Origin: Corynebacterium hindlerae
Lineage (GTDB): Bacteria > Actinomycetota > Actinomycetes > Mycobacteriales > Mycobacteriaceae
Direction: 5' to 3'
DNA: 64,000 bases
Assembly (NCBI RefSeq): GCF_014117265.1
Contig: NZ_CP059833.1
Location: 2,616,595-2,680,594, forward strand
The notes under the pieces were generated by a model. The model worked only from the letters and a program-made list of their open reading frames with translations, was not told where the DNA came from and did no database searches. The translations under genes and the position numbers were made by a program. Positions 10,867-18,366 of this stretch are shown here, in pieces (the stretch's first letter is position 1; each line of letters opens with the position of its first letter).

Positions 10867-11310
10867 ATGTTTGCAATGTCCAGCAAGAAGGTAGCAGGAG
10901 TAGGCGCTGCTCTGGTGGCAGTGTGTGCATTGTCCGCGTGTGGGCAGAAGCCAGCCGAAGCAGACAGCACTATGCAAGAGGAGAAAGTTGCCCCAGCCGT
11001 GGAGCTTGCGGTGCATGGTGTCATTGCACCTCTCGCTGAGCTCTCGGTCATCTCTCCGTGCCTGGAAGGGGATACGGGAGCTAAGTTCACCAGCTCTTTT
11101 GGTGTGTCCGGCGACATGCATCCGGCAGCTGATTCGCCGAACCTGCTCGGCACCTTGGAACTGCCAGCAGATGTTCAACCGTCCGATCCAAATGATCCAC
11201 ACTATGTGACGGTGACGTGTGACTCGTCGGGAGCGGAAAGCACGGTCCGAATCGAGGAGAGGAATGTACACGGATCCGGTAGCGAAGCTCTCCTGGAAGA
11301 GTTCAAGTAA
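10867..11310 (+). CDS. Small lipoprotein of unknown function
   Basis: 147 aa. The signal peptide ends in lipobox LSAC (Cys about residue 23), so it is a lipid-anchored extracytoplasmic protein. An AGAAGG ribosome site precedes the ATG. The mature part has two cysteines in segments SPCLEG and VTCDSSG that could form a disulphide. No family is recognised. It lies 15 bp before an ECF sigma factor gene on the same strand, and a membrane-anchored partner follows. It may therefore belong to the regulon or signalling unit of that sigma factor. Confidence 0.7.
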   Translation: MFAMSSKKVAGVGAALVAVCALSACGQKPAEADSTMQEEKVAPAVELAVHGVIAPLAELSVISPCLEGDTGAKFTSSFGVSGDMHPAADSPNLLGTLELPADVQPSDPNDPHYVTVTCDSSGAESTVRIEERNVHGSGSEALLEEFK

Positions 11311-11325
11311 GACAGTTAGGGTTAC

Positions 11326-11862
11326 GTGAATTCAGAAGAGTTATCAGACGCTGCGCGTTTCACCAGGATTTACCGCGAGACGTATCCGAAGGTGCTGACG
11401 TATATGCGTCGCCGTACCGACGAAGGCACTGCCCCAGATCTCACTGCTGAAGTGTTTACCAGGGCGTGGCGAAAGCGCAGCGACCTGTGGCGAGCTAAAA
11501 CCCCGTTGGCCTGGCTGTACGGAATCTCCCGCAATGTGGTGCTGGAGTTCTATCGCAGCCGAGGCCACGACCAAGAAGCCATGCAGGCGTTGGAACATAA
11601 TGTTGTGCAGCACGCAGACAAAAACGACGCGGTAGATCAGGCCCTTGACATTGCCGCGGCACTGAAAACCATGCACGAAAAGGATCGCGAGATCCTGTTA
11701 CTAAGTGCGTGGGAAGACTTAGAGGGCGCTGACCTTGGCGCAGTGCTGGGGGTATCAGCAGGTGCGGCACGTGTTCGGCTGCACCGGGCTCGCGCCCGAC
11801 TCACTAAGACATTAAACGAGGCATTGACAGAGCAACACCATAAACAACGAAAAGAGCAGTAG
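11326..11862 (+). CDS. ECF-type RNA polymerase sigma factor
   Basis: 178 aa from GTG. Region 2 spans about residues 12-80 (RETYPKVLTYMRRR, AEVFTRAWRKRSDLW, AWLYGISRNVVLEFYRSR). Region 4 spans about 110-170 (KDREILLLSAWEDLEGADLGAVLGVSAGAARVRLHRARARL) with a helix-turn-helix. It directs RNA polymerase to a small stress- or signal-responsive promoter set. The next gene, 9 bp downstream, encodes a one-TM protein that is the likely anti-sigma or signal partner. It is not an obvious SigH/SigE/SigM-type orthologue, and I give no symbol. Confidence 0.9.
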   Translation: MNSEELSDAARFTRIYRETYPKVLTYMRRRTDEGTAPDLTAEVFTRAWRKRSDLWRAKTPLAWLYGISRNVVLEFYRSRGHDQEAMQALEHNVVQHADKNDAVDQALDIAAALKTMHEKDREILLLSAWEDLEGADLGAVLGVSAGAARVRLHRARARLTKTLNEALTEQHHKQRKEQ

Positions 11863-11871
11863 GTCCCAATC

Positions 11872-13050
11872 ATGACTTCCAACGATGATTTGGCGCAGCA
11901 CCGAGCCCTGAAACTGCTGCGTCAACACAATCCAGTCCCAGACGAAGAACTCACCAGCGAGCAACAGCAGGTCCAAGAACAGACCCTTAAGAAAATCCTC
12001 GGCGACGAGGCTTCAGAGAATGTGGCGTCGCGAAGAGTAAAGAGGCTGTGGCCGGTGCTTGTCGCAGCCTCGGCGCTCGTCCTGGCTAGCGTCGTGGCCG
12101 TTCCAATGCTGAGCCCGCAGCCCGCCGATGCGCAGGAAGTACTCCTCCAGGCCAGCGAAGCCGCAGCGAGCGCCCCAGATTTGGCCGAGGTAGGAATCGC
12201 CGGGCAACAATTCCAGCGCCGCGTGGACGCAGACAACAGCGGTGAGGTGACTACCTCGATGAAAATCGATGCATCGAACGTGCTGCGGGTCGAGGTAGCA
12301 ACGAGTCCGGGACCTATCAGCAACGAGCTGAGCACTTTTGCACAGCAGTTGCAGTCGCACAATGGCGAACCGCTCACTATGGTGGCGGAAGCGAACATCG
12401 CTGCGGGTGATAACGGGAAACTGGCGCAGATTGTTGCCGAGCACTACGGCGACGACACCGCGCGAGGCATCCTGGAATTCCTCATGCTGCCTGGCGTCAA
12501 TGCCGAGGCCACGCAAGCCTTCTACCGGATGCTCGCTGAATTGCCCGGCAACAAGGTGGCGAAGAAGCCGGCCACGGAAGCGCTGTCCAACGATGAAGTG
12601 GTCACCATTGAGCGCAAGGGAGATGGCCTGGAGATGTCTTTGCTCCCAGCCTCCGGGCGGCTCATTGAAGTGAAGAACCTCATCGCCCCTGGGTTAACCA
12701 CCACTGTCCAGGCAGCAGGGTTGCTGGGTTGCGTGAACATTGTTGAGCAGGGAGCGCCAGAGAGCGTCAGCCTCGCCTGCGCCGACGGCAATTACCTGCT
12801 CACCGACCTCACTTGGGACAACTGGAACGCCCCAGAAGCCCAGGGACGAGGCAACGCATGGGTCAATGATTGCGACCCGAGCTGCGCCGAGGCTGAGCAG
12901 AAACAGTACCCAGTTACTGTCACCGTCAGCGAGAAGCGAAACTGCGGCTACAACCTGGATGTGTACAACAAGCTCAGCGTCACGTACGGGGAGCAAAAGC
13001 CAAAGTATTCCGAGCAGCAGGAAAGCTTCGATATAGGCTGCGCCCAATAG
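11872..13050 (+). CDS. One-TM membrane protein partnered with the ECF sigma factor (putative anti-sigma)
   Basis: 392 aa. A hydrophilic N-terminus of ~58 residues is followed by one transmembrane segment (about 59-82, LWPVLVAASALVLASVVAVPML) and a large outer domain. The outer domain carries cysteine pairs near its C-terminus (CDPSCAE, NCGYNLDV, IGCAQ). The topology and the position directly after an ECF sigma gene fit a membrane anti-sigma or signal receptor. The layout resembles the actinobacterial CU044_5270-type family of unknown function. No zinc HxxxCxxC anti-sigma motif is visible at the N-terminus, so the anti-sigma role is inference from context. Confidence 0.7.
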   Translation: MTSNDDLAQHRALKLLRQHNPVPDEELTSEQQQVQEQTLKKILGDEASENVASRRVKRLWPVLVAASALVLASVVAVPMLSPQPADAQEVLLQASEAAASAPDLAEVGIAGQQFQRRVDADNSGEVTTSMKIDASNVLRVEVATSPGPISNELSTFAQQLQSHNGEPLTMVAEANIAAGDNGKLAQIVAEHYGDDTARGILEFLMLPGVNAEATQAFYRMLAELPGNKVAKKPATEALSNDEVVTIERKGDGLEMSLLPASGRLIEVKNLIAPGLTTTVQAAGLLGCVNIVEQGAPESVSLACADGNYLLTDLTWDNWNAPEAQGRGNAWVNDCDPSCAEAEQKQYPVTVTVSEKRNCGYNLDVYNKLSVTYGEQKPKYSEQQESFDIGCAQ

Positions 13051-13114
13051 CGCCGGGCTTATCGACGTTCCATCCCCAAGGCTCGTGACCTGACACACCA
13101 GCTATTGTTAGGTC

Positions 13115-13669
13115 ATGAGTCAACACTTTGAAGAGCTTTACGCATCCAAAGAACAGGTCTGGTCCGGCAATCCCAACGAAAACCTGGTAGCCACGGTCAC
13201 CGGCTGGGAACCCGGCACTGCCCTGGATATCGGCTGCGGCGAAGGCGCCGACCTCGCATGGCTGCACGAACAGGGCTGGCAGGTGACCGGAATTGATCCC
13301 TCCCCGACCGCGGTCCAGCGCGCGGGGAAGGCATGCCCCGAGGCCTCCTTGCATGTGGGAACTTTTGAGGAGCTAGACCTCGGAACCTTCGACCTCGTGG
13401 TTGCCTGCTATGTGCCGCTGGCCAAGGATGCGGGCGAGAAGCTCAAGGCCTCCTTGAACCCGGGCGGGACGTTGGTCCTGCTCCATCACGAGTTCCCGGA
13501 GCACCAAGCGCCGGAGGACTACCTCATGCCGCACAATGCGCGCGAGCTACTTGGCGAAGACTGGGAGATCAGCGTGGAGAAGAAAGCACGCCACGTGAGT
13601 GAAGGCCACGGTAAGCATCACAAGGATGATCTCGTCCTAAAGGCCCAGTGCGCGCAGGATGGTGCGTAG
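13115..13669 (+). CDS. Class I SAM-dependent methyltransferase
   Basis: 184 aa. The SAM-binding motif LDIGCGEGADLAWL is at about residues 30-43, followed by GIDPSPTAV and the post-I/II motifs FDLVVACYVPL and LNPGGTLVLLHHE. Substrate unknown; this small TehB/UbiE-like type acts on varied small molecules. TATTGT six bases before the ATG indicates a leaderless promoter. The 3' end overlaps the convergent isochorismate synthase gene by 33 bp. Confidence 0.85.
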   Translation: MSQHFEELYASKEQVWSGNPNENLVATVTGWEPGTALDIGCGEGADLAWLHEQGWQVTGIDPSPTAVQRAGKACPEASLHVGTFEELDLGTFDLVVACYVPLAKDAGEKLKASLNPGGTLVLLHHEFPEHQAPEDYLMPHNARELLGEDWEISVEKKARHVSEGHGKHHKDDLVLKAQCAQDGA

Positions 13670-14731
13670 CTTCGCATCCGTTTCCGCAAGCTCAGCGGCA
13701 GGATCTGACGAGGAGACGATCCCGCCACCAGCCCACGCCCGGGCAGTGAGCCCGTCGGGAGCCACTTCCGCGCAGCGAATAGCCACCATGTATTCGCCGT
13801 CGCCGGATCGGTCGCACCAGCCGACAGCCCCGGCATAGAAACCGCGCGGGGTTTCCACCGCCTCAATGAGCGCCTCGGCGGCATCGACCGGGGTGCCGCA
13901 GATTGCGGGGGTGGGGTGAACCAAAAGGGCCAGTTCCAGCGCGTTCATCTCTTTAGAAAGCGTGCCGACGATCGGCGTAGCCAAATGCCACATCTCGTCG
14001 GTTTTGGTTAACTCTGGAACGGATGGCGCAGAAAGGGAAGAACACACTGGCTCCAGCGCCCGAAGCAGATGCTCGACCACAAAGCGGTGTTCCGCGAGGT
14101 CTTTGGCGCTGGCCTGCAGGTCAGCGCCGGCTAGGTGATCGCGGACCGGGTCGTCGTTACGCGGCGCAGAACCGGCGAGCGGGTAGGCCGTGACGGTGGA
14201 ACCCTGCAGCTTAATCAGCACCTCCGGGGAGCTGCCGACCAGGAAGCCGCGGCCGACGGGGCCCAGATCGGCGATGAACCCGTCGCAGTGACTGGAGTTG
14301 TCGATGAGTCGCGCCGCCACCAGGCGGGGATCTACCGGGCAATCAAAGTCGATGTCCACGGCGCGCGCGAGCACCACCTTCTCCAGCGGGGTGTGCGACA
14401 GGGTCCCCACCGCCGCCGCGACGCGCTCCTCATGCTCCCCAGGGGACGGATCAAAGCCCGCCACCTGCGCGGACAGCTCAGAACCGGGGCCCACCCGGTA
14501 GTAAGCGTGCGGCTCCAGGGGGCCGTCCTCACGGATGATCTTTTCTGGCACCGTCAGCGCCGCCGGGGCATCGCGCAAAAAGGGGAGTGCGCCCACCACC
14601 ATGTCATGCTCACCGGCCTTGAGCGCGGCAACAGCCTCCCGCGGGTCCGTGTAGCTTTGCACCGATCCTTGGGTGCGTACAGATCCATGTGCGCGGGAAA
14701 GCAGGAAGTCGGGTGCAGTGGTCGGACGCAT
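13637..14731 (-). CDS. menF: Isochorismate synthase
   Basis: 364 aa from the leaderless ATG at 14731. Earlier in-frame starts would run into gltX on the other strand. A chorismate-binding domain fills the C-terminal two thirds, with [42 protein letters not shown] and [11 protein letters not shown]. The enzyme converts chorismate to isochorismate for menaquinone, or for a catecholate siderophore if the enzyme is EntC-like. No siderophore genes are nearby, so menaquinone is favoured. It shares its promoter region symmetrically with gltX. Confidence 0.88.
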   Translation of the reverse strand: MRPTTAPDFLLSRAHGSVRTQGSVQSYTDPREAVAALKAGEHDMVVGALPFLRDAPAALTVPEKIIREDGPLEPHAYYRVGPGSELSAQVAGFDPSPGEHEERVAAAVGTLSHTPLEKVVLARAVDIDFDCPVDPRLVAARLIDNSSHCDGFIADLGPVGRGFLVGSSPEVLIKLQGSTVTAYPLAGSAPRNDDPVRDHLAGADLQASAKDLAEHRFVVEHLLRALEPVCSSLSAPSVPELTKTDEMWHLATPIVGTLSKEMNALELALLVHPTPAICGTPVDAAEALIEAVETPRGFYAGAVGWCDRSGDGEYMVAIRCAEVAPDGLTARAWAGGGIVSSSDPAAELAETDAKLRTILRALGL

Positions 14732-14737
14732 AGGCTC

Positions 14738-14744
14738 TATACTA
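14738..14744. promoter_or_regulatory. Overlapping back-to-back -10 boxes of gltX and menF
   Basis: The plus-strand -10 is TATACT (14738-14743), with seven bases to gltX ATG 14751. The minus-strand -10 is TAGTAT (14744-14739), again with seven bases to menF ATG 14731. The two hexamers overlap by five base pairs, so one AT-rich patch serves two leaderless genes, and polymerase cannot occupy both orientations at once. Confidence 0.75.
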
Positions 14745-14750
14745 TCCAGC

Positions 14751-16226
14751 ATGACTACACGCGTTCGTTTCTGCCCATCCCCAACTGGTACCCCGCACGT
14801 CGGCATGGTGCGCACCGCCCTGTTCAACTGGGCATACGCCCGCCACACCGGCGGCAAGCTCATCTTCCGTATTGAGGACACCGACGCCGCACGCGATAGT
14901 GAGGAAAGCTACCAGGCCATCATCGACTCGCTCACCTGGCTGGGCATGGATTGGGACGAAGGCGTCGTCAAGGGCGGCCCGCACGAACCATACCGCCAGT
15001 CGCAGCGCATGGACATCTACGCCGACGTGTTGCGCAAGCTTATCGACGCCGGTGAGGTTTATCCCGCGTACTCAACGGCAGCCGAGGTGGAGGAACGCCA
15101 CAAGGCAGCTGGTCGGGATCCGAAACTGGGATACGACAACTACGACCGCGACTTGACCGAAGAGCAGATCGAAGCGTTCAAGGCCGAGGGCCGCGAGCCA
15201 GTCTGGCGCCTGCGCATGCCTGACAAGGACTGGACCTGGACCGACCTCGTCCGTGGCGAGATCACCTTCAAGGGCTCCACCCAGCCGGACTATGTGGTGG
15301 CCCGCTCCAACGGTGCACCGCTGTATACGCTGGTCAACCCTGTCGACGATGCCCTCATGGGTATTACCCACGTCCTGCGCGGTGAGGACCTGCTGCCGTC
15401 GACCCCGCGCCAGCTTGCCCTTTACGAGGCGCTGCAGCGGATCGGTGTGGCGTCCTTTACTCCGGAGTTCGGCCACCTGCCATTCGTGATGGGGGAGGGC
15501 AACAAGAAGCTGTCCAAGCGTGACCCACAGTCCAATCTGTTCAACCACCGCGACGCCGGCATCATCCCAGAAGGCATGCTGAACTACCTGGCACTGCTGG
15601 GTTGGTCCCTCGCCGGCGATGAAGACATCTTCACGGTACAGCAGCTGGTGGAGAACTTCGACATCAAGGAAGTGCTGTCCAACCCAGCCCGCTTCGACGA
15701 AAAGAAGCTGCTCGCCATCAACGCCGACCACATCCGCCTGCTGTCTCCTGAGGATTTTGCTTCACGATTCCGTGCCTACCTGGAGGAGTACACCTCCTTC
15801 CCAGCTTCCTATGACGCGGAGAAATTCGCCTTCCTGGCATCGCTGACCCAGACCCGCATCAAGACCCTCTCCGAGGGCTGGGACCTGGTCAAATTCCTGT
15901 TCACTGCGGACGCCGACTTGGAGCTGGACGAGAAGTCTGCCCGCAAGAACCTGAAAGAGGACGCGGTGCAGCCACTCCAGGTGGCCATTTCCGTGCTTAC
16001 GGAGCTGGAGACCTTTGATACGGCTTCGATCGAAGCTGCCCTGTCCAAGGCACTCATCGAGGACCTGGAACTCAAGCCACGCAAGGCCTACGGCGCGCTC
16101 CGCGTCGCCATCTCCGGCGCAGCCGTATCCCCACCGCTGTTCGAATCCACGGAACTGCTGGGCAAGGAATCCACCCTGTTCCGCCTCCGTAAGTGCCTGG
16201 AACAGACCCCTTACAACGCAGAATAA
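14751..16226 (+). CDS. gltX: Glutamyl-tRNA synthetase
   Basis: 491 aa from leaderless ATG 14751. The frame is open upstream, but the -10 box fixes the start. A class I synthetase: the HIGH-type motif is PHVGM in [20 protein letters not shown], and the KMSKS-type motif is KKLSKRD. It charges tRNA-Glu. Like most actinobacteria the organism probably makes Gln-tRNA through a transamidation route, in which case it may also charge tRNA-Gln. That fits the tRNA-Gln and tRNA-Glu genes 98 bp downstream. A GTGTGACCTG/CAGGTCGCAC hairpin at 16242-16271 follows the stop. Confidence 0.96.
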   Translation: MTTRVRFCPSPTGTPHVGMVRTALFNWAYARHTGGKLIFRIEDTDAARDSEESYQAIIDSLTWLGMDWDEGVVKGGPHEPYRQSQRMDIYADVLRKLIDAGEVYPAYSTAAEVEERHKAAGRDPKLGYDNYDRDLTEEQIEAFKAEGREPVWRLRMPDKDWTWTDLVRGEITFKGSTQPDYVVARSNGAPLYTLVNPVDDALMGITHVLRGEDLLPSTPRQLALYEALQRIGVASFTPEFGHLPFVMGEGNKKLSKRDPQSNLFNHRDAGIIPEGMLNYLALLGWSLAGDEDIFTVQQLVENFDIKEVLSNPARFDEKKLLAINADHIRLLSPEDFASRFRAYLEEYTSFPASYDAEKFAFLASLTQTRIKTLSEGWDLVKFLFTADADLELDEKSARKNLKEDAVQPLQVAISVLTELETFDTASIEAALSKALIEDLELKPRKAYGALRVAISGAAVSPPLFESTELLGKESTLFRLRKCLEQTPYNAE

Positions 16227-16256
16227 CCACAACAACAAAGCGTGTGACCTGCGGAT

Positions 16257-16286
16257 TTGTACAGGTCGCACGCTTGTGGTTATAGT
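16257..16286 (+). promoter_or_regulatory. Promoter of the tRNA-Gln/tRNA-Glu unit
   Basis: -35 TTGTAC, an 18-bp spacer, and -10 TATAGT. The block ACCTGC(G/A)GATTTGT spanning the -35 recurs before the second tRNA-Glu (23270-23283), again with 21 bp to the -10. This independent match supports the call. The gltX hairpin overlaps the -35. Confidence 0.65.
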
Positions 16287-16324
16287 ATTCCTCGTTGCAC
16301 AGCACAGCAAGTGCTGGAAAACAT

Positions 16325-16396
16325 TGGCCTATGGTGTAATTGGCAACACAAGGGTTTCTGGTACCCTCATTCTAGGTTCGAGTCCTGGTAGGCCAG
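16325..16396 (+). tRNA. tRNA-Gln (anticodon CTG)
   Basis: 72 nt. The acceptor stem TGGCCTA pairs with TAGGCCA. The anticodon stem AGGGT/ACCCT encloses loop TTCTGGT, giving anticodon CTG. The T-arm loop is TTCGAGT and the discriminator base is G. CCA is not encoded. It lies between gltX and tRNA-Glu. Confidence 0.93.
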
Positions 16397-16413
16397 CTGG
16401 TGTTATCACCTAA

Positions 16414-16486
16414 GCCCCGTTCGTCTAGCGGCCTAGGACGCCGGCCTCTCACGCCGGTAACACGGGTTCAAATCCCGTACGGGGTA
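16414..16486 (+). tRNA. tRNA-Glu (anticodon CTC), copy 1
   Basis: 73 nt. Acceptor GCCCCGT pairs with ACGGGGT through a G-U first pair, anticodon stem CCGGC/GCCGG has loop CTCTCAC giving CTC, and the T loop is TTCAAAT. CCA is not encoded. It is identical over its length to 23339-23411. It is probably transcribed with tRNA-Gln 17 bp upstream. Confidence 0.93.
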
Positions 16487-16491
16487 CAAAC

Positions 16492-16526
16492 AATTCCCGC
16501 TTCACTCTTGTGGAGCGGGAATTTTG
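16492..16526 (+). terminator. Terminator of the tRNA pair
   Basis: Ten-bp stem AATTCCCGCT / AGCGGGAATT followed by TTTGGGTT, starting 6 nt after tRNA-Glu. A convincing intrinsic terminator. Confidence 0.8.
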
Positions 16527-16594
16527 GGTTAAGGGACACAATGTGTGTCTGGTCGGCGTGTTGTCGGTTGTTACTTCACTTCTGGGGGCTTTGA

Positions 16595-16939
16595 TCACGG
16601 CCCCCTGAAGTTTCTTACTAAACCCCGGGAAGCATTCCCCGGATCTCGGGCCCAACACAGTGAAATAGCAGGTGTGAAGCCTAAAAAATCACCGAAACCC
16701 GGGGAACGCTTCCCGGGTTTTGCGGAGTTAAGCAGCACAAGGGTGCGAACCTGCGGTTCAGACTCCTTCGGGAGATACCCAACGAGCTTGCAGCATCGGT
16801 CATTGCGGTTGAGCCGACAGCACAAGCATGGAAGGCCCGAAAAGTTCGCCGCGTGTGTGAGATCAGCTTTGGTGTTGGTGATGCCGTTGTTTTTGCTTTG
16901 TCCCAGGCAGACGGGGCATCGGGTCGGTTTTTGGGTCAC
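16595..16939 (-). pseudogene. Possible decayed zinc-finger/transposase N-terminus
   Basis: A minus-strand frame opens with MTQKPTRCPVCLGQSKNNG (GTG start). This recalls the CPxC...KNG zinc-finger start of insertion-sequence transposases and keeps GC-rich third positions for its first ~30 codons. After that it has an abnormal number of cysteines and runs into repeat copy B. The plus strand of the same DNA is also open, so coding is uncertain. Best read as a remnant, if anything. Confidence 0.25.
16622..16723 (+). repeat. Two-hairpin intergenic element, copy B
   Basis: Best-preserved copy. The first palindrome is CCCCGGGAAGC...CGGATCTCGGG, the spacer contains AATAGCAGGTGTGAAGCCT, then ATCACCGAAAC leads into the second palindrome CCCGGGGAACGCTTCCCGGG and TTTTGC. 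It aligns end to end with 4759-4861 (reversed) and with the spacer and right end of 38511-38608. Confidence 0.75.
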
Positions 16940-17232
16940 CGGAGTTAGGTAACCGCACCTGCTAGCACAGGTGCGGTATCACTGGCGGTATTGAACAAGA
17001 TTTGTGGGTTTACAAGGCCCGAAACAATATACAGCACCTGTTTACATGCCCTGACCTGGCTTTACTGTGGAATTCAGACACACATTTCTTATACGGCCCG
17101 CCGATGTGTATGTCCTGACTTGGTTTCTTAGCTGTGAAAGCAGATCATTGTTGTTTCTCGATGGTGCGTTGTAGCTGGCCAGGATGGTGTTCCCGGTGTG
17201 CCATCTCAGCGCATGAGGGGGGTATCGGGGCC
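16724..17232. other. Intergenic DNA with one hairpin, no confident gene
   Basis: Apart from the possible remnant at 16595-16939, the stretch holds a 10-bp perfect hairpin at 16952-16977 (ACCGCACCTG / CAGGTGCGGT) without a T-run. A short minus-strand open frame at 17042-17320 has no ribosome site or recognisable similarity. I see no RNA gene. Confidence 0.5.
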
Positions 17233-17335
17233 GGTTGGTAGAGAACGCTTGGTGGAGAATTCGAGAGGAAGTGGCGTCAAATCTAAAATTAGGTTGTTTT
17301 CCATTTGAACTCTCTACCAACCGTTCTCTACCAAC
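17233..17335 (-). repeat. TTGGTAGAGA inverted-repeat element, copy 1
   Basis: The arms 17233-17262 and 17307-17335 are near-perfect inverted copies. Each carries two tandem units of TTGGTAGAGA (one unit in the left arm reads TTGGTGGAGA). The interior contains TTCGAGAGGAAGTGGC and AGGTTGTTTT, which recur in the opposite orientation at 51338-51410. It resembles a miniature mobile element. No coding frame. Confidence 0.75.
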
Positions 17336-17468
17336 TGTTGTGGTGACTGGTGATGTCGTTCTTCCTGAACGTAGGGGCGCCGGTTCCTAGCCACCATGGT
17401 GGAGCATTGAGCAGGGTTAAGCACCTAAAGCCCTGGCTTTGCTTGATCATGGAATCTAGACGTTTACC

Positions 17469-18014
17469 CTAGATCATGAACACCGTGGCGTTGTTGCCTC
17501 CCAAGCAGGTGATGAGTTTATTCGGTGCCGTTGAGCAGTGCATGGTGTAACTCTGATTGGTCACCGGGCTCATCACATCTACCGATGATTGCAGGTAGTC
17601 GCGCACATTCTGCCCGGTGGGATTCAAACCGTCTGTTTGGGCACGAAAGACTGCCTTTGCAAACTCGCAGCTCGTATTCTCGCCCGCCGCAACCATTTTG
17701 AGGGCGAAACCGTCGCCATAGATGCAGATCGTGGACTTTTGACCGTTGATTGTGATGGGTGCGCCGACGCCCGGGTTCTTCCGGAGCTGTTCCATGATCT
17801 CCTCAGTGGAGGACGCCGGGGGAGGGGTGGAGGCCATTGCAATGTGCGTCTCCTGGGACACCTCAGTGACAGTGGTGACCACGGTAGCCGGTGACGCAGG
17901 TGCGCTAGCGGAGGTGGTCGTCGGTTCGCTGGCGCGCTGAGGATCAGGTGCCGGCTCGCTCTGACTACACGCAGACAACGCCGCCGCCAGGAGAATAATC
18001 GTCAGCCGTTTCAT
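17469..18014 (-). CDS. Lipoprotein of unknown function, paralogue of 22122-22691
   Basis: 181 aa from ATG 18014, with a GAAGG ribosome site; the frame extends further upstream but without a start signal. The signal peptide MKRLTIILLAAALSAC carries the lipobox. A Ser/Thr/Pro/Ala linker is followed by a ~100-residue domain ending YTMHCSTAPNKLITCLGGNN. Four cysteines in the domain probably form disulphides. The same domain, including GDGFALKMVAAG / GDGYGLRMVSVG and the GGNNA end, occurs in the lipoprotein at 22122-22691. Extracytoplasmic; function unknown. Confidence 0.8.
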   Translation of the reverse strand: MKRLTIILLAAALSACSQSEPAPDPQRASEPTTTSASAPASPATVVTTVTEVSQETHIAMASTPPPASSTEEIMEQLRKNPGVGAPITINGQKSTICIYGDGFALKMVAAGENTSCEFAKAVFRAQTDGLNPTGQNVRDYLQSSVDVMSPVTNQSYTMHCSTAPNKLITCLGGNNATVFMI

Positions 18015-18366
18015 ACCTTCAACCTTACGCCCGTAGGGAAGATGTGGGGATCGGACACTTTTCTTTCTGCAAACCCCCGGTTGCGGGCAACAGGGGTGGT
18101 GAGAGAAAGCGGTTATTGGTTGGGGGAAACATGGGGTTCCAACACTTCCCGCAAATACTGGTTTCCTTGTCTCACCTCGTGATTTTTTAGAAGCCAACAG
18201 TATGTTCTCGCACCACGTAACGGTTTACACGATTTGCAGCGGGGTAGGGCGAAGTGTGTATTTGGCGGCCTAATTCATTAGTGGTGGGGTGTCTAGATTA
18301 AGGTAACAGTTGGATAGCAGGAAGCTGTGTTTTTCGTAGATGCAGCCTATAGGAAGGAGTGAGAAG
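18015..18366. other. Divergent intergenic region
   Basis: 352 bp between the minus-strand lipoprotein and the plus-strand carrier gene. It must hold both promoters, but no convincing -35/-10 pair stands out. AGGAAGGAG at 18351-18359 is the carrier's ribosome site. No repeat or RNA gene is seen. Confidence 0.5.

Noticed and set aside
16545..16952. 135-codon plus-strand frame after tRNA-Glu
   Set aside because: It translates repeat copy B, including its palindromes, which are repeated elsewhere in other frames and orientations.
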